Assembly: GCA_013331575.1 (NCBI GenBank)
Contig: DUGD01000088.1
Location: 7,442 to 15,527, forward strand
Source of the DNA: Candidatus Woesearchaeota archaeon
GTDB lineage: Archaea > Nanobdellota > Nanobdellia > Woesearchaeales > UBA525
Reading direction: 5' to 3'
Length of the DNA stretch: 8,086 nt
Numbering within the stretch: the first letter of the stretch is position 1; each line of letters starts with the position of its first letter. The notes under the pieces were generated by a model. It saw only the letters and a list, made by a program, of their open reading frames with translations. It had not been told where the DNA came from and made no database searches. This document shows, one piece after another, positions 1-6,595 of the stretch. A program made the position numbers and the translations under genes.

Positions 1-1634
1 ATACTCCCAGTAATCTGATTAAGTTCCAGATCTATATTTCTCAACGCAGATAAACAGTTCAGACAATGATTGCCTTGACCATCGATAGGAAATGAATCTA
101 TGTTCATCATAGAGTAGGATAATGAATCGATCCTGCCGGTGTTCACATCACAAGTTACGCCTGACGTGTCTGTTATCCCTTGCGCAGAAAGCCACGCGCT
201 CACGATATCCCAATCTCGCTTGCTCTCCGGATACATAGCGCCCCAATTGCAGTTGGCAGGAGGCGTTAAAACGGGTGGCGTCGAGGGACAACCGTCAGCG
301 TTCTGCGGAAGGAATGAAATGGTCGCACCGGGCACGTATGGCGACGAACATAGTTTATTATTCATCAAATTGAGACTGCGAAGTAGCGGCATGGTAGAGA
401 AATCGATTCCCGATACACTGGTCAACTGATTGCGTGCCAGTTGGAGATTAGTAAGGGCATTGAGATTAGATAAACTGACGCTCGATAACGCGTTATCGTT
501 TAAATCGAGCATACCGACGTCCAAATTAGATAAGGTAACACTATATAACGCATTTTCGCTTAAATCAAGTGTTTCGACACCCATAACAGAAAATTTAATA
601 CCTGACAGATCAGTTATTCGCGGATTTTTGATGATAGATATAGATTTAATATCCAGATTCTCTGAGAGCGTTATCGTCGATAACAGAGGGTTTTGGACGA
701 TGGATAAACGCTCCATACTCGTTGAAGCAGAATCTGCGGGAATTGATATGCTGGTCAACGATGGATTATTGAAAATCACAACCTTACCATAAGAATAACT
801 GCGATAGCTCACAGATAAGATTGACAATGCAGTATTCTGAATTTCGAGGTTAGAGGGTTGGGTATCAGAACCTAACGACAACGTGGATACGGGAGAGTCA
901 ATAACATTCAAGGTTCTAAGATTTGTGAGCTTAGATAATGCAACACTAGTCAGCCGGGGATTCCCGTTGAGGTGCAATAGCTCAATGCCACTATATGACT
1001 CCGATAATAATTCCACACTAGATACTTGGGTGTTCATCACTGATATTTGTTTCAGACGCGGGACTGATGATAATGAGAGCGTTGACGGGGAGATGGTGGT
1101 AATTGTAGGAATGTCTTGGATAGTTAATGTTTCGAGCGCGGCCAAGGAGGATAACGAAATAGAAGTGAACACATTATTATGGATATACAACTGTGTTAGA
1201 TAGGGCAATGACGATAACTGCAAAGAGGTCAATTGATTTTCGCCTATAGCTAACATATTGATTGCTGAAAGATCAGACAACACGAATGATGATGTCAATC
1301 CCGCCCTTTGCCACTCTACTTGCTCAACTGCACCTGCAGTGGTGCAATAAATAACGGGCGGTTTCGTCGCCTCAGGGTGCGCAGCCACCATCGCCGCTAT
1401 CTTTGCCCAATCAGCATCATTCGTGCATGTAGCAGGTCGCACAAGCGCCGTAGTAGCCTGCCCACCAACATTCTTCTCTCCGCCAAAGATTGATGATATC
1501 CCGCTTGTGAGGGAGTTCCAGAAGTTACTCAATGGATTAGTACTAGGAGCGCTATCAGCAGCTATGACCGGAACGGCGAATGCACCTATAACTAGGAGCA
1601 TCATGATGACGGCAAAGGTTGCGCTGCGGTTCAT
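1..1634 (-). CDS. Secreted leucine-rich-repeat surface protein (C-terminus beyond window)
   Basis: The frame is open from the ATG at 1634 to the left edge: 544 residues visible, no stop. Residues 1-25 form a Sec-type signal peptide (MNRS, then a hydrophobic run ending AVPVIA, probable cleavage before ADS). Residues about 69-115 form a cysteine-containing N-cap. About 14 leucine-rich repeats of 20-25 residues follow (about 117-430), with the recurring pattern S-[IVL]-x-L-S-x-L-x-x-L-x-x-L-x-[IVL]-x-x-N. A proline-rich linker (CPSTPPVLTPPANC, about 449-462) leads to a second cap (DWDIVSAWL then GVTCD) and the start of another repeat set. The start is fixed by AGGAGG at 1639-1644 (4-nt spacing) and a 4-nt ATGA overlap with the upstream gene, indicating translational coupling. 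The role is presumably adhesion or ligand binding at the cell surface; the ligand cannot be inferred. Base composition is visibly more A+T-rich than the genes to its right. The LRR assignment is firm and the function is not. Confidence 0.88.
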   Translation of the reverse strand, partial: MNRSATFAVIMMLLVIGAFAVPVIAADSAPSTNPLSNFWNSLTSGISSIFGGEKNVGGQATTALVRPATCTNDADWAKIAAMVAAHPEATKPPVIYCTTAGAVEQVEWQRAGLTSSFVLSDLSAINMLAIGENQLTSLQLSSLPYLTQLYIHNNVFTSISLSSLAALETLTIQDIPTITTISPSTLSLSSVPRLKQISVMNTQVSSVELLSESYSGIELLHLNGNPRLTSVALSKLTNLRTLNVIDSPVSTLSLGSDTQPSNLEIQNTALSILSVSYRSYSYGKVVIFNNPSLTSISIPADSASTSMERLSIVQNPLLSTITLSENLDIKSISIIKNPRITDLSGIKFSVMGVETLDLSENALYSVTLSNLDVGMLDLNDNALSSVSLSNLNALTNLQLARNQLTSVSGIDFSTMPLLRSLNLMNNKLCSSPYVPGATISFLPQNADGCPSTPPVLTPPANCNWGAMYPESKRDWDIVSAWLSAQGITDTSGVTCDVNTGRIDSLSYSMMNIDSFPIDGQGNHCLNCLSALRNIDLELNQITGS

Positions 1635-2953
1635 TTGGCCTCCTCTGTCGATTCCGAACACGCTATTGTCGTGCAGATAACGCCTTTAATGCTGCAGGTG
1701 CAGGTGTTGCAGCCATCGCCCGCGGGTGCGCTGCCGCCATAGGGAATGATCTTGCCGTTGTACTCACAGCCTTTTGGTTCGCAAGTGCCGACGCAGGATT
1801 CGGTCTTTGAGGTGGTGCACGGCGATACGATACAGGTCTCGATCGGGGGACAATCCGCATCCGACTCACAAGAGACCGGCTCATGGCAGGCCCGCATTGT
1901 GCAGATAACGCCTGAGGCACGGCACGTGCATGTATTACAGCCGTCGCCAGCAGGGAATGAGTCGCCGGCAGTGTATACTACACCATCCACATCGCATGTG
2001 GGCAGTGTTGTTTTCACGTAACGCGATCGTACTTGCGTTCCATCGCAGTAAATCTCTCTATCGAAACACTGGAGAGACGCCCCTCCAGGACAAGTAGGTA
2101 CTTGCGTCGCCATGCCATTGCAGCAGATAGCGTCAACGGGGATGTTCACGTTCGACCCAGTGCCGACGCAACCATCCTCATAACGCCTGTCATAGATCCA
2201 GAGTTCCACCATCGCAACGCCATTATCGCGCACGACAAGGACTTCGTGTACGCGTATGATATGATTGCCGAAGAACAGGTCGCTATCTCCTTGGAAACGC
2301 AACGGAATCTCCTGCCCATCGAGGAGCAGGAAGAGGTAGGGAGTGGTTCCGGAGTTGATACCGTCGAAACGGATGGTATGATCAAGGCCATGGAACGAAT
2401 ATGTGGCCTCGTCGCCGAGCGACAACCTGAGCGCAGTCACATACGATGGAGGGACATCACCCGCGCGGGGAGCGCCGACACCATCAGGGTATACTGTAAT
2501 AGTGACTTCTGCGCTCACCAGAGTGAATGGTGGCGGGCAGGACGATCCGCCCGGGGCACAAGGTGGTACGATAGTCTTTCGCTTGATACTATCGAGCCTG
2601 AGAGTTTTATGGGTGAATATCGCAATCTCACCCTCGCGGATGGACGGACCGACTTCGCCATCTATGCTAAAGAGTGCTACGCCACCATCATCGATGATGA
2701 TATTCGATAGTTCATGGTCGACATCCCCGATCCGCACGTCGACAATCTGTCCGTTATTGACTGTCTTGGTAGCGACAATCGGTGCCTCCGCGACAACATT
2801 GGCAACGGCGTTGCCAACAAGAGTTCCACGGTCGGATTCGAATGATAACGGGCTTCCAGAACGCAGGATAGCTACAATGGCGACGAATGCGACCACTCCG
2901 ACTACGCCCAAGAGAGCGTACCTATAATTAGCCGTTTGGCCGTTTTGTCCCAT
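1631..2953 (-). CDS. Membrane-anchored surface protein with tandem beta domains and two pacifastin-like Cys modules
   Basis: This encodes 440 residues. Residues 11-30 are a single hydrophobic segment (RYALLGVVGVVAFVAIVAIL), probably an N-terminal anchor with the rest outside. Two similar beta-rich units follow at about 68-124 and 180-253: each has a DH pair, then a DG turn, then a strand ending in LRLDSI or IRVHEV. A Cys/Pro linker (132-139) separates them. The C-terminal third is cysteine-rich. Residues 320-356 and 396-432 share GDGCNTCTC...GVICT..AC, close to the pacifastin inhibitor pattern (C-N-x-C-x-C...G...C-T-x3-C), but with 18-20 residues before the CN pair rather than 9-12. A spacer resembling C-x-S-D-x-D-C lies between them. 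Inhibitor activity is conjecture; a structural disulfide role is equally possible. I chose the ATG at 2953 over an in-frame start at 3109 because the archaeal promoter lies between them and the hydrophobic segment begins right after 2953. It is the first gene of an operon with the LRR protein. Confidence 0.85.
   Translation of the reverse strand: MGQNGQTANYRYALLGVVGVVAFVAIVAILRSGSPLSFESDRGTLVGNAVANVVAEAPIVATKTVNNGQIVDVRIGDVDHELSNIIIDDGGVALFSIDGEVGPSIREGEIAIFTHKTLRLDSIKRKTIVPPCAPGGSSCPPPFTLVSAEVTITVYPDGVGAPRAGDVPPSYVTALRLSLGDEATYSFHGLDHTIRFDGINSGTTPYLFLLLDGQEIPLRFQGDSDLFFGNHIIRVHEVLVVRDNGVAMVELWIYDRRYEDGCVGTGSNVNIPVDAICCNGMATQVPTCPGGASLQCFDREIYCDGTQVRSRYVKTTLPTCDVDGVVYTAGDSFPAGDGCNTCTCRASGVICTMRACHEPVSCESDADCPPIETCIVSPCTTSKTESCVGTCEPKGCEYNGKIIPYGGSAPAGDGCNTCTCSIKGVICTTIACSESTEEAK
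1639..1644 (-). promoter_or_regulatory. Ribosome binding site of the LRR gene
   Basis: AGGAGG on the minus strand sits 4 nt before the LRR start codon, inside the last codons of the upstream gene. It decides the start, since the ATG overlaps the preceding TGA. Confidence 0.75.
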
Positions 2954-2990
2954 AATACCCACTACCCTATGATAAGAAACCCGGATTGAT

Positions 2991-3009
2991 GATTTATAAA
3001 TATTTCGAA
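2991..3009 (-). promoter_or_regulatory. Archaeal BRE/TATA promoter of the surface-protein operon
   Basis: The minus strand reads TTCGAAATATTTATAAATC. The CGAAA part fits a BRE and TTTATAAAT a TATA box. A transcription start about 25 nt downstream would fall near 2971, giving a leader of under 20 nt before the ATG at 2953. No strong Shine-Dalgarno is present there. Fifteen of 16 bases match the promoter at 6447-6462. Confidence 0.8.
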
Positions 3010-3043
3010 TAGGGTTTCGTCGGGAAGAAGGCGCTATTACACG

Positions 3044-3068
3044 AAAAAAAGGCTTTAAAAAAGGCTTT
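3044..3068 (-). terminator. Tandem 12-nt repeat giving two poly-T tracts; possible archaeal terminator
   Basis: On the plus strand AAAAAAGGCTTT occurs twice head to tail (3045-3056 and 3057-3068), with one extra A at 3044. Read on the minus strand this gives two T tracts of six and seven. Poly-T tracts without a required hairpin are known to terminate archaeal transcription. The position fits stopping minus-strand transcripts from the cassette or from repeat copy A, about 40 nt before the promoter of the surface operon. Confidence 0.5.
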
Positions 3069-3150
3069 AAGGATGAAACGCCGAAACCTACATGAGGAGC
3101 ACCACCCAATGAATCACCGCAGCCTAAAGGGCAGGGTATCCCCTCGTAAA

Positions 3151-3252
3151 GCTCGAGGACTGCGGAGCATCTATGCTCACGCAGAATACACGGCGCGCGA
3201 GGCCTTCGGCACCTCTCGCGCCTGAATTACTCCAAGGCACTCATCCTCGAGC
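3151..3252 (-). ncRNA. Putative structured RNA / repeat copy A
   Basis: The outer stem is perfect over 9 bp (3151-3159 with 3244-3252). After a small internal loop, TGC/GCA pairs (3161-3163 with 3237-3239). GGAG/CTCC follows (3164-3167 with 3230-3233) with an unpaired trinucleotide at 3234-3236. Inside are two hairpins: an 11-position stem with one mismatch (3192-3202 with 3212-3222) and a small one (3174-3176 with 3181-3183). In the minus-strand sense the small hairpin carries a GUGA loop, a GNRA tetraloop. The element matches copy B at 7185-7275 in order and shape. Pairs that are G-U in copy B only on the minus strand favour this strand, and a weak TATA-like site lies about 26 nt upstream of 3252. 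I know of no RNA family it clearly fits. It could instead be a DNA-level repeat end. Confidence 0.5.
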
Positions 3253-3270
3253 TGAAGCACGAGGTATTCA

Positions 3271-3282
3271 AATATGATAAAG
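3271..3282 (-). promoter_or_regulatory. Weak TATA-like site upstream of repeat copy A
   Basis: The minus strand contains TTTATCATATTT. The TTTATC core is centred about 26 nt before position 3252, where the outer stem of copy A begins. The spacing is right for an archaeal TATA box, but there is no good BRE, so this rests mainly on position. Confidence 0.28.
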
Positions 3283-3351
3283 GTATACTTGCGAAGAAAG
3301 CGCAGATTCCGAACGGCAATGAAGTAATATTCAGTATCACCCATGCAATGT

Positions 3352-3372
3352 AAGAGAGAATGAAAAAGAGAG
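3352..3372 (-). terminator. Pyrimidine/T-rich stretch after the 591-aa gene
   Basis: The minus strand runs CTCTC-TTTTT-CATTCTCTC starting about 11 nt after the tandem TGA-TAG stop codons of the 591-aa gene. It is a plausible poly-T archaeal terminator for the cassette operon. There is no hairpin and the T run is only five long. Confidence 0.35.
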
Positions 3373-3382
3373 TACGCGACTA

Positions 3383-5158
3383 TCAGTAACGATAGTTCCG
3401 GCCGAATCCGGCGTTACGCATCCTGCTGCGGTGCCCGAGCTCTGTGTAGGTGTCGAGCGCCTTGTACGCGCCGAAACCTACTCCGGCGGCCAAGCCGGTG
3501 AAGAGCAGCCACTCAAAGAAGATACGCTGTCCGCGCGTCGCCTTCCAGTCGCTACCTTCATAGTTCATGTTGTAGACTTTACGGGAGAGATCGGCAAGAT
3601 TCTGCAAAGCACCGTCGCGCTTCGCATCGGGTGTATCGCGCGCGCCGATAATAGACATGTGCTTGTCAATTTTCGGAATAACAGTATCAAGCTGCCCAAC
3701 GGTGCCAAGTAACTTCGAATAATTCTCGAAAACTGCCCCTGTAACCTGGGCCGCGCGCTTATGCTCGCTCCATCCGTATGGATAGTCGCTCGCTGCACTG
3801 CAATTCGTGCGTTGCGTGTGCACTACTGGAAACTTATCAGTATTCTCTACGAGAAACGTCGCGACGCCTGAGCGCGCGAGATCTTCTTCGTTCTGCAGCA
3901 TATGGGTATAGCGAGTGAGAAGCGATGATCCACGCCATTGGTTCGCGACTTTCAAGTACTCTTCAACCTCTTTTTTTGTCCTGCCATTGAGCAGATGCTG
4001 CATCGTGCGCGAAAGCGAGAGTTTTGTCTCGAGCATCTTCTCTGTGCGCGGTACCGCTGCCTGCGGGAAGCGACTGATACCGTCCAATGTCATCGTCGCA
4101 CCGTTCTTGAGTGCTGTCGGATTAAGCGTCCACGTGTAATCGATGTAATCGCATTGGTAGTGCACGGTAGTAGTACAATGGGTATTGCCGTTAGTATCGG
4201 TCGTGCAATCTTCTGTAGTGTAGGTATGACCAGTCTCATCTTCATCCATCTTCCAACTCGCATCGATAGCGCTGCCGCCCGTTGCGATACGCCGTGTCGC
4301 AATATCAAACCTGTTAAGGTCCGTCTTAAGTGCATCCTTCGCGCGACCGAACTCGATCGCCCAGGGACGCATGACACTGTCCTTCTGAGTGAGCTTGTCG
4401 TCCTTGACGGCAGTCTCCCAGTCATACGCGGTGAAGTGCGATGCATCACCGCTTTTCACGCCACGGTTCCAGACATCATCTAGATACATCTGGATATTGT
4501 GCGTACCGAGGGCTGCGCGGATTGCAGGATGATGATTATCAGGATTCGCCTTGAAATGAATGGGGCGATTGCGATCCTTGTGCTCGAAGTGGCTGTGCGT
4601 CGGGAGCGTCACGCCGAGCGCGACGCCAAGACCGATGCCCGCCGCGAGGAGCGGCTTTGCGTGGTACGATGCCCATTCGCGCGCGACACCGAGCGTCCTC
4701 TGGTGAATCGTGCCGGCACGCGCTTGCTCGTTCGCGAGTTCATGGTCTGCTTTGTGCATCGCACGGCGCGCGTCCTTGTAGGTCTTGGTCTCGGGCTGGT
4801 CGCGGATGCGATGGTAGAATGCGCGCATGCGCGTCTCGTGCTGCTGTTCGCCTTCGAACGCGGCGACTTCATCACGCAGTGCATCAATCTCTGCTACTTG
4901 ACGCGCGACATAGTCGCGGTATCCTTCCGCGTGCGGGAATGACCAGCTCGCGAGCCAATCGTTAGCGTGCAGCCATCCGCGTTGTGTCGTGCCTGTGAGG
5001 GCGCGCAACATGCCTTGCTTTACCGCAGTATCATTGAATGAATCAGTGACTTGGTCGAGCTCGAATTTCGTGAGCTTCGCCTTGATGTACCGGCGCTCGG
5101 CCGCGATGACCTGCTCTAGAGTGGGTTCGTTAGGGGAATCATCCATGAGTATCAGCAT
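3383..5158 (-). CDS. Two-pass membrane protein with helical cytosolic domain and large Cys-containing ectodomain (unknown family)
   Basis: I do not recognise this 591-residue protein. Residues 1-165 are charged and strongly helical, probably coiled coil around 80-150. TM1 is about 169-186 (glycine-rich, ending GVTLP). Residues about 187-545 are predicted outside and carry the protein's only four cysteines (318, 328, 336, 453); the first three lie in a Thr/Asp-rich stretch ending CDYIDYTW. TM2 is about 547-566, followed by a basic tail (HRSRMRN...RNYRY). TM1 and the Q-x-Y-LDD segment 37 residues after it resemble the 185-aa protein encoded at 6596-7153. The start is uncertain: ATG 5158 overlaps the preceding mini-ORF by 7 nt, while ATG 5146 (MDDSPNEP) begins 5 nt after its stop and has an SD-like GCTGAT. 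It is the last gene of the minus-strand operon and ends with tandem stops TGA-TAG. Confidence 0.8.
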   Translation of the reverse strand: MLILMDDSPNEPTLEQVIAAERRYIKAKLTKFELDQVTDSFNDTAVKQGMLRALTGTTQRGWLHANDWLASWSFPHAEGYRDYVARQVAEIDALRDEVAAFEGEQQHETRMRAFYHRIRDQPETKTYKDARRAMHKADHELANEQARAGTIHQRTLGVAREWASYHAKPLLAAGIGLGVALGVTLPTHSHFEHKDRNRPIHFKANPDNHHPAIRAALGTHNIQMYLDDVWNRGVKSGDASHFTAYDWETAVKDDKLTQKDSVMRPWAIEFGRAKDALKTDLNRFDIATRRIATGGSAIDASWKMDEDETGHTYTTEDCTTDTNGNTHCTTTVHYQCDYIDYTWTLNPTALKNGATMTLDGISRFPQAAVPRTEKMLETKLSLSRTMQHLLNGRTKKEVEEYLKVANQWRGSSLLTRYTHMLQNEEDLARSGVATFLVENTDKFPVVHTQRTNCSAASDYPYGWSEHKRAAQVTGAVFENYSKLLGTVGQLDTVIPKIDKHMSIIGARDTPDAKRDGALQNLADLSRKVYNMNYEGSDWKATRGQRIFFEWLLFTGLAAGVGFGAYKALDTYTELGHRSRMRNAGFGRNYRY

Positions 5159-5268
5159 CTTTCGTAAAGATTTTTGGTAGTGGTATCGGTCTCCTTGGCA
5201 TTGTCGGAATCGGTAATGGTTGTGCGCATATGGTTCTCCGGAGTATAGTAAAGAATCCTGGTGTTCAT
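5152..5268 (-). CDS. 38-aa mini-ORF linking two operon genes
   Basis: The ORF begins MNTRILYYTPENHMRTTITD and ends KNLYERC. Its ATG overlaps the stop of the 309-aa gene by 4 nt (ATGA), and its TGA overlaps or nearly abuts the start of the 591-aa gene. It therefore fills the only gap in the operon exactly. It is polar, with no membrane segment and one cysteine as the last residue. No ribosome binding site is evident beyond coupling through the overlap. It may be a genuine small protein or a short translated linker that carries ribosomes to the next gene. No homologue is recognisable by eye. Confidence 0.5.
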   Translation of the reverse strand: MNTRILYYTPENHMRTTITDSDNAKETDTTTKNLYERC

Positions 5269-6194
5269 CTCGTCAACGTCTTCGGATCGAACGTGCAGGT
5301 GATGGATGCGGATATGGTCCTTTGGATGTCACTCCAGTTTTTCATCAACTCATAAGGTACCTTTCCAGGAATATACGGCGGTTTCACGTACGAAGTGATT
5401 CCCTTGAGTGTTCCATGATATAGCCGTGCACGTTCAAGCGCCTTATCGACACTAAGTATGGCCGCAGGCGCGATGGCAGCATCACCCAACGTGATTGTAC
5501 AGGTATCGGGGGTAGTGCACGTCTTGAATACATCTACATCATCAGCGAGTTTCATGGCGATATGCGCTGCGTTGCGTTTGCCAGGACGGTGTACCGCGAC
5601 GGCACCGTAGACGCCGCTACCGCCCATAGAGATTGGATATGGAGTATTGCGCAAGAAATGGTGGAAAAAGGAATTCTTATCAACAACATCGAACTTGCAA
5701 TCAGGTAGACGCGACGAAAGCTCCTCTACGAAAATCACCTGGTAAGTCCTGAGACGTTCCAACGCAGAGTCACGCATTTGTTTCATTGTGAGCGTCACGC
5801 CACCTAATGAGGACATTGCAGTGTTCAACTGCTCAGTCGACGGATGATAATGTGCTATCGCATCATCGATCGTCTTAGTGTCGACACCGATCTCAGTGGC
5901 GGAAGCGTAGAGTGATTGCATGCTGACGCGTTGGGCGTCTTTCTCTTCGGCAGGAAGCTTTGCGTATACTGCGTTCGTACGTTCATCTTCCGCTTTGATC
6001 GCTTGCGCGCGCTGGAGCGATTGCGCCTGGCGGAGTATCGCGACATACTCTTCGACTGAGAACGTGCGCTCGGCGAGTGCTGGCGTACCGGAGGACGTGT
6101 TTGCAACTGATGTCACTTCACTCGCAGAGACCTTTGTCTCGAGCGTGGGAACTGCCATAGCAGGTCGGGCAGAGAGACTCTCAATCGCAGTCAT
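5265..6194 (-). CDS. 309-aa soluble protein of unknown function, cassette operon
   Basis: I do not recognise the family. Residues 1-42 are low-complexity and Ser/Ala/Thr-rich, with no clear signal peptide. Residues about 44-160 are helical with many Gln/Glu/Arg (for example EEYVAILRQAQSLQRAQAIK), probably coiled. Residues about 160-309 are mixed alpha/beta and contain four cysteines (166, 226, 232, 300), a glycine-rich SMGGSGVYG (189-197), and C-T-T-P-D-T-C. No transmembrane segment is visible. It starts 7 nt after the stop of the 64-aa gene and overlaps the next mini-ORF by 4 nt, so it is co-transcribed with the membrane protein downstream and may act with it at the membrane. The ribosome binding site is weak, suggesting coupling to the upstream gene. 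The four-cysteine count equals that of the membrane protein's ectodomain, which may be coincidence. Confidence 0.78.
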   Translation of the reverse strand: MTAIESLSARPAMAVPTLETKVSASEVTSVANTSSGTPALAERTFSVEEYVAILRQAQSLQRAQAIKAEDERTNAVYAKLPAEEKDAQRVSMQSLYASATEIGVDTKTIDDAIAHYHPSTEQLNTAMSSLGGVTLTMKQMRDSALERLRTYQVIFVEELSSRLPDCKFDVVDKNSFFHHFLRNTPYPISMGGSGVYGAVAVHRPGKRNAAHIAMKLADDVDVFKTCTTPDTCTITLGDAAIAPAAILSVDKALERARLYHGTLKGITSYVKPPYIPGKVPYELMKNWSDIQRTISASITCTFDPKTLTR

Positions 6195-6201
6195 AGAAGT
6201 C

Positions 6202-6396
6202 TCAGTAGTCCAGGAAGAACTCGTCCATCTCTTGCTTGGAGAGTTTCTTCTTGTTGAGAACGTTGATCTTCTTCTGCTTGCGGCCGGTCACTGGATCGAC
6301 CGCTCGTTCGTTGTGGAGGCCCTTGAGCACGCGCTCGTCCTCTTCGGAGAGCCCTGCGGCCTCCTCGTCATAGATGAATCCGTCGTCATTTTTCAT
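6202..6396 (-). CDS. 64-aa highly charged protein, first gene of cassette operon
   Basis: A small protein with an acidic N-terminal part (NDDGFIYDEEAAGLSEEDE), a basic lysine-rich middle (GRKQKKINVLNKKKLSK) and an acidic/aromatic end (EMDEFFLDY). It has no cysteines and no membrane segment, and I assign no function. I chose the ATG at 6396 over the in-frame GTG at 6408 because GGTGAT (6403-6408), a good match to the archaeal anti-SD complement, sits 7 nt upstream of the ATG and contains the alternative GTG. The promoter at 6447-6462 gives a leader of about 30 nt. Its position as the first gene, next to the divergent 185-aa gene, would suit a regulator or adaptor, but that is speculation. Confidence 0.72.
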   Translation of the reverse strand: MKNDDGFIYDEEAAGLSEEDERVLKGLHNERAVDPVTGRKQKKINVLNKKKLSKQEMDEFFLDY

Positions 6397-6444
6397 AGTG
6401 GGTATCACCGAGTAGTGGGTGGAATACGGATATGTGAGGAAACC

Positions 6445-6462
6445 ACATTTATAAATGTTTCG
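6445..6462 (-). promoter_or_regulatory. Archaeal BRE/TATA promoter of the cassette operon, on a palindromic TATA
   Basis: The minus strand reads CGAAACATTTATAAAT (6462-6447). ACATTTATAAATGT (6445-6458) is a perfect 14-bp palindrome, so the TATA element is symmetric. The flanking CGAAA on the minus-strand upstream side should orient it toward the 64-aa gene. On the other side GGAAACC could act as a weaker BRE for the divergent 185-aa gene, giving a leader of roughly 115 nt. Confidence 0.75.
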
Positions 6463-6582
6463 TTTTGATACTACTGTGCGAGAGTAACAATTTCGGCGAT
6501 GTGACGAACAGAGGCCCTAGATACCTATAGGCAACGAATAAGAACGCGCGGACAATCGACGGAGAAAAAGGGAATACGGGAG

Positions 6583-6590
6583 GGAGGTGA
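6583..6590 (+). promoter_or_regulatory. Strong ribosome binding site of the 185-aa gene
   Basis: GGAGGTGA is a full match to the expected complement of the archaeal 16S 3' end, 5 nt before the ATG at 6596. The in-frame GTG at 6587 is part of this site, which excludes it as the start. Confidence 0.85.
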
Positions 6591-6595
6591 GTGAG

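Larger units (their letters stand above)
2954..3382. other. 429-nt gene-free region between the surface operon and the cassette
   Basis: From right to left this holds a pyrimidine-rich stretch after the 591-aa gene (3352-3372), a weak TATA-like site (3271-3282), structured repeat copy A (3151-3252), a tandem 12-nt repeat with poly-T tracts on the minus strand (3044-3068), and the surface-operon promoter (about 3000). I see no convincing protein gene. The plus-strand peptide frame crossing 3200-3352 has no ATG, GTG or TTG start and overlaps the structured element. Confidence 0.7.

Noticed and set aside
2033..2710. 225-aa plus-strand open frame
   Set aside because: It lies entirely antisense to the 440-aa surface protein, whose transmembrane segment and cysteine modules are convincing. 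It has no promoter or ribosome binding site.
3159..3352. Plus-strand peptide frame ending NGNEVIFSITHAM, possibly a gene remnant
   Set aside because: It has no usable start codon, begins inside the structured repeat, and the matching part of copy B is not conserved as protein in that frame. The changes there keep base pairing instead.
3938..4942. Plus-strand frames of 147-181 aa over the 591-aa gene
   Set aside because: Shadow frames with abnormal Arg/Cys composition and no ribosome binding sites, opposite a gene with coherent membrane topology.
6587..6595. GTG at 6587 as start of the 185-aa gene
   Set aside because: This GTG is part of GGAGGTGA, the ribosome binding site for the ATG at 6596.
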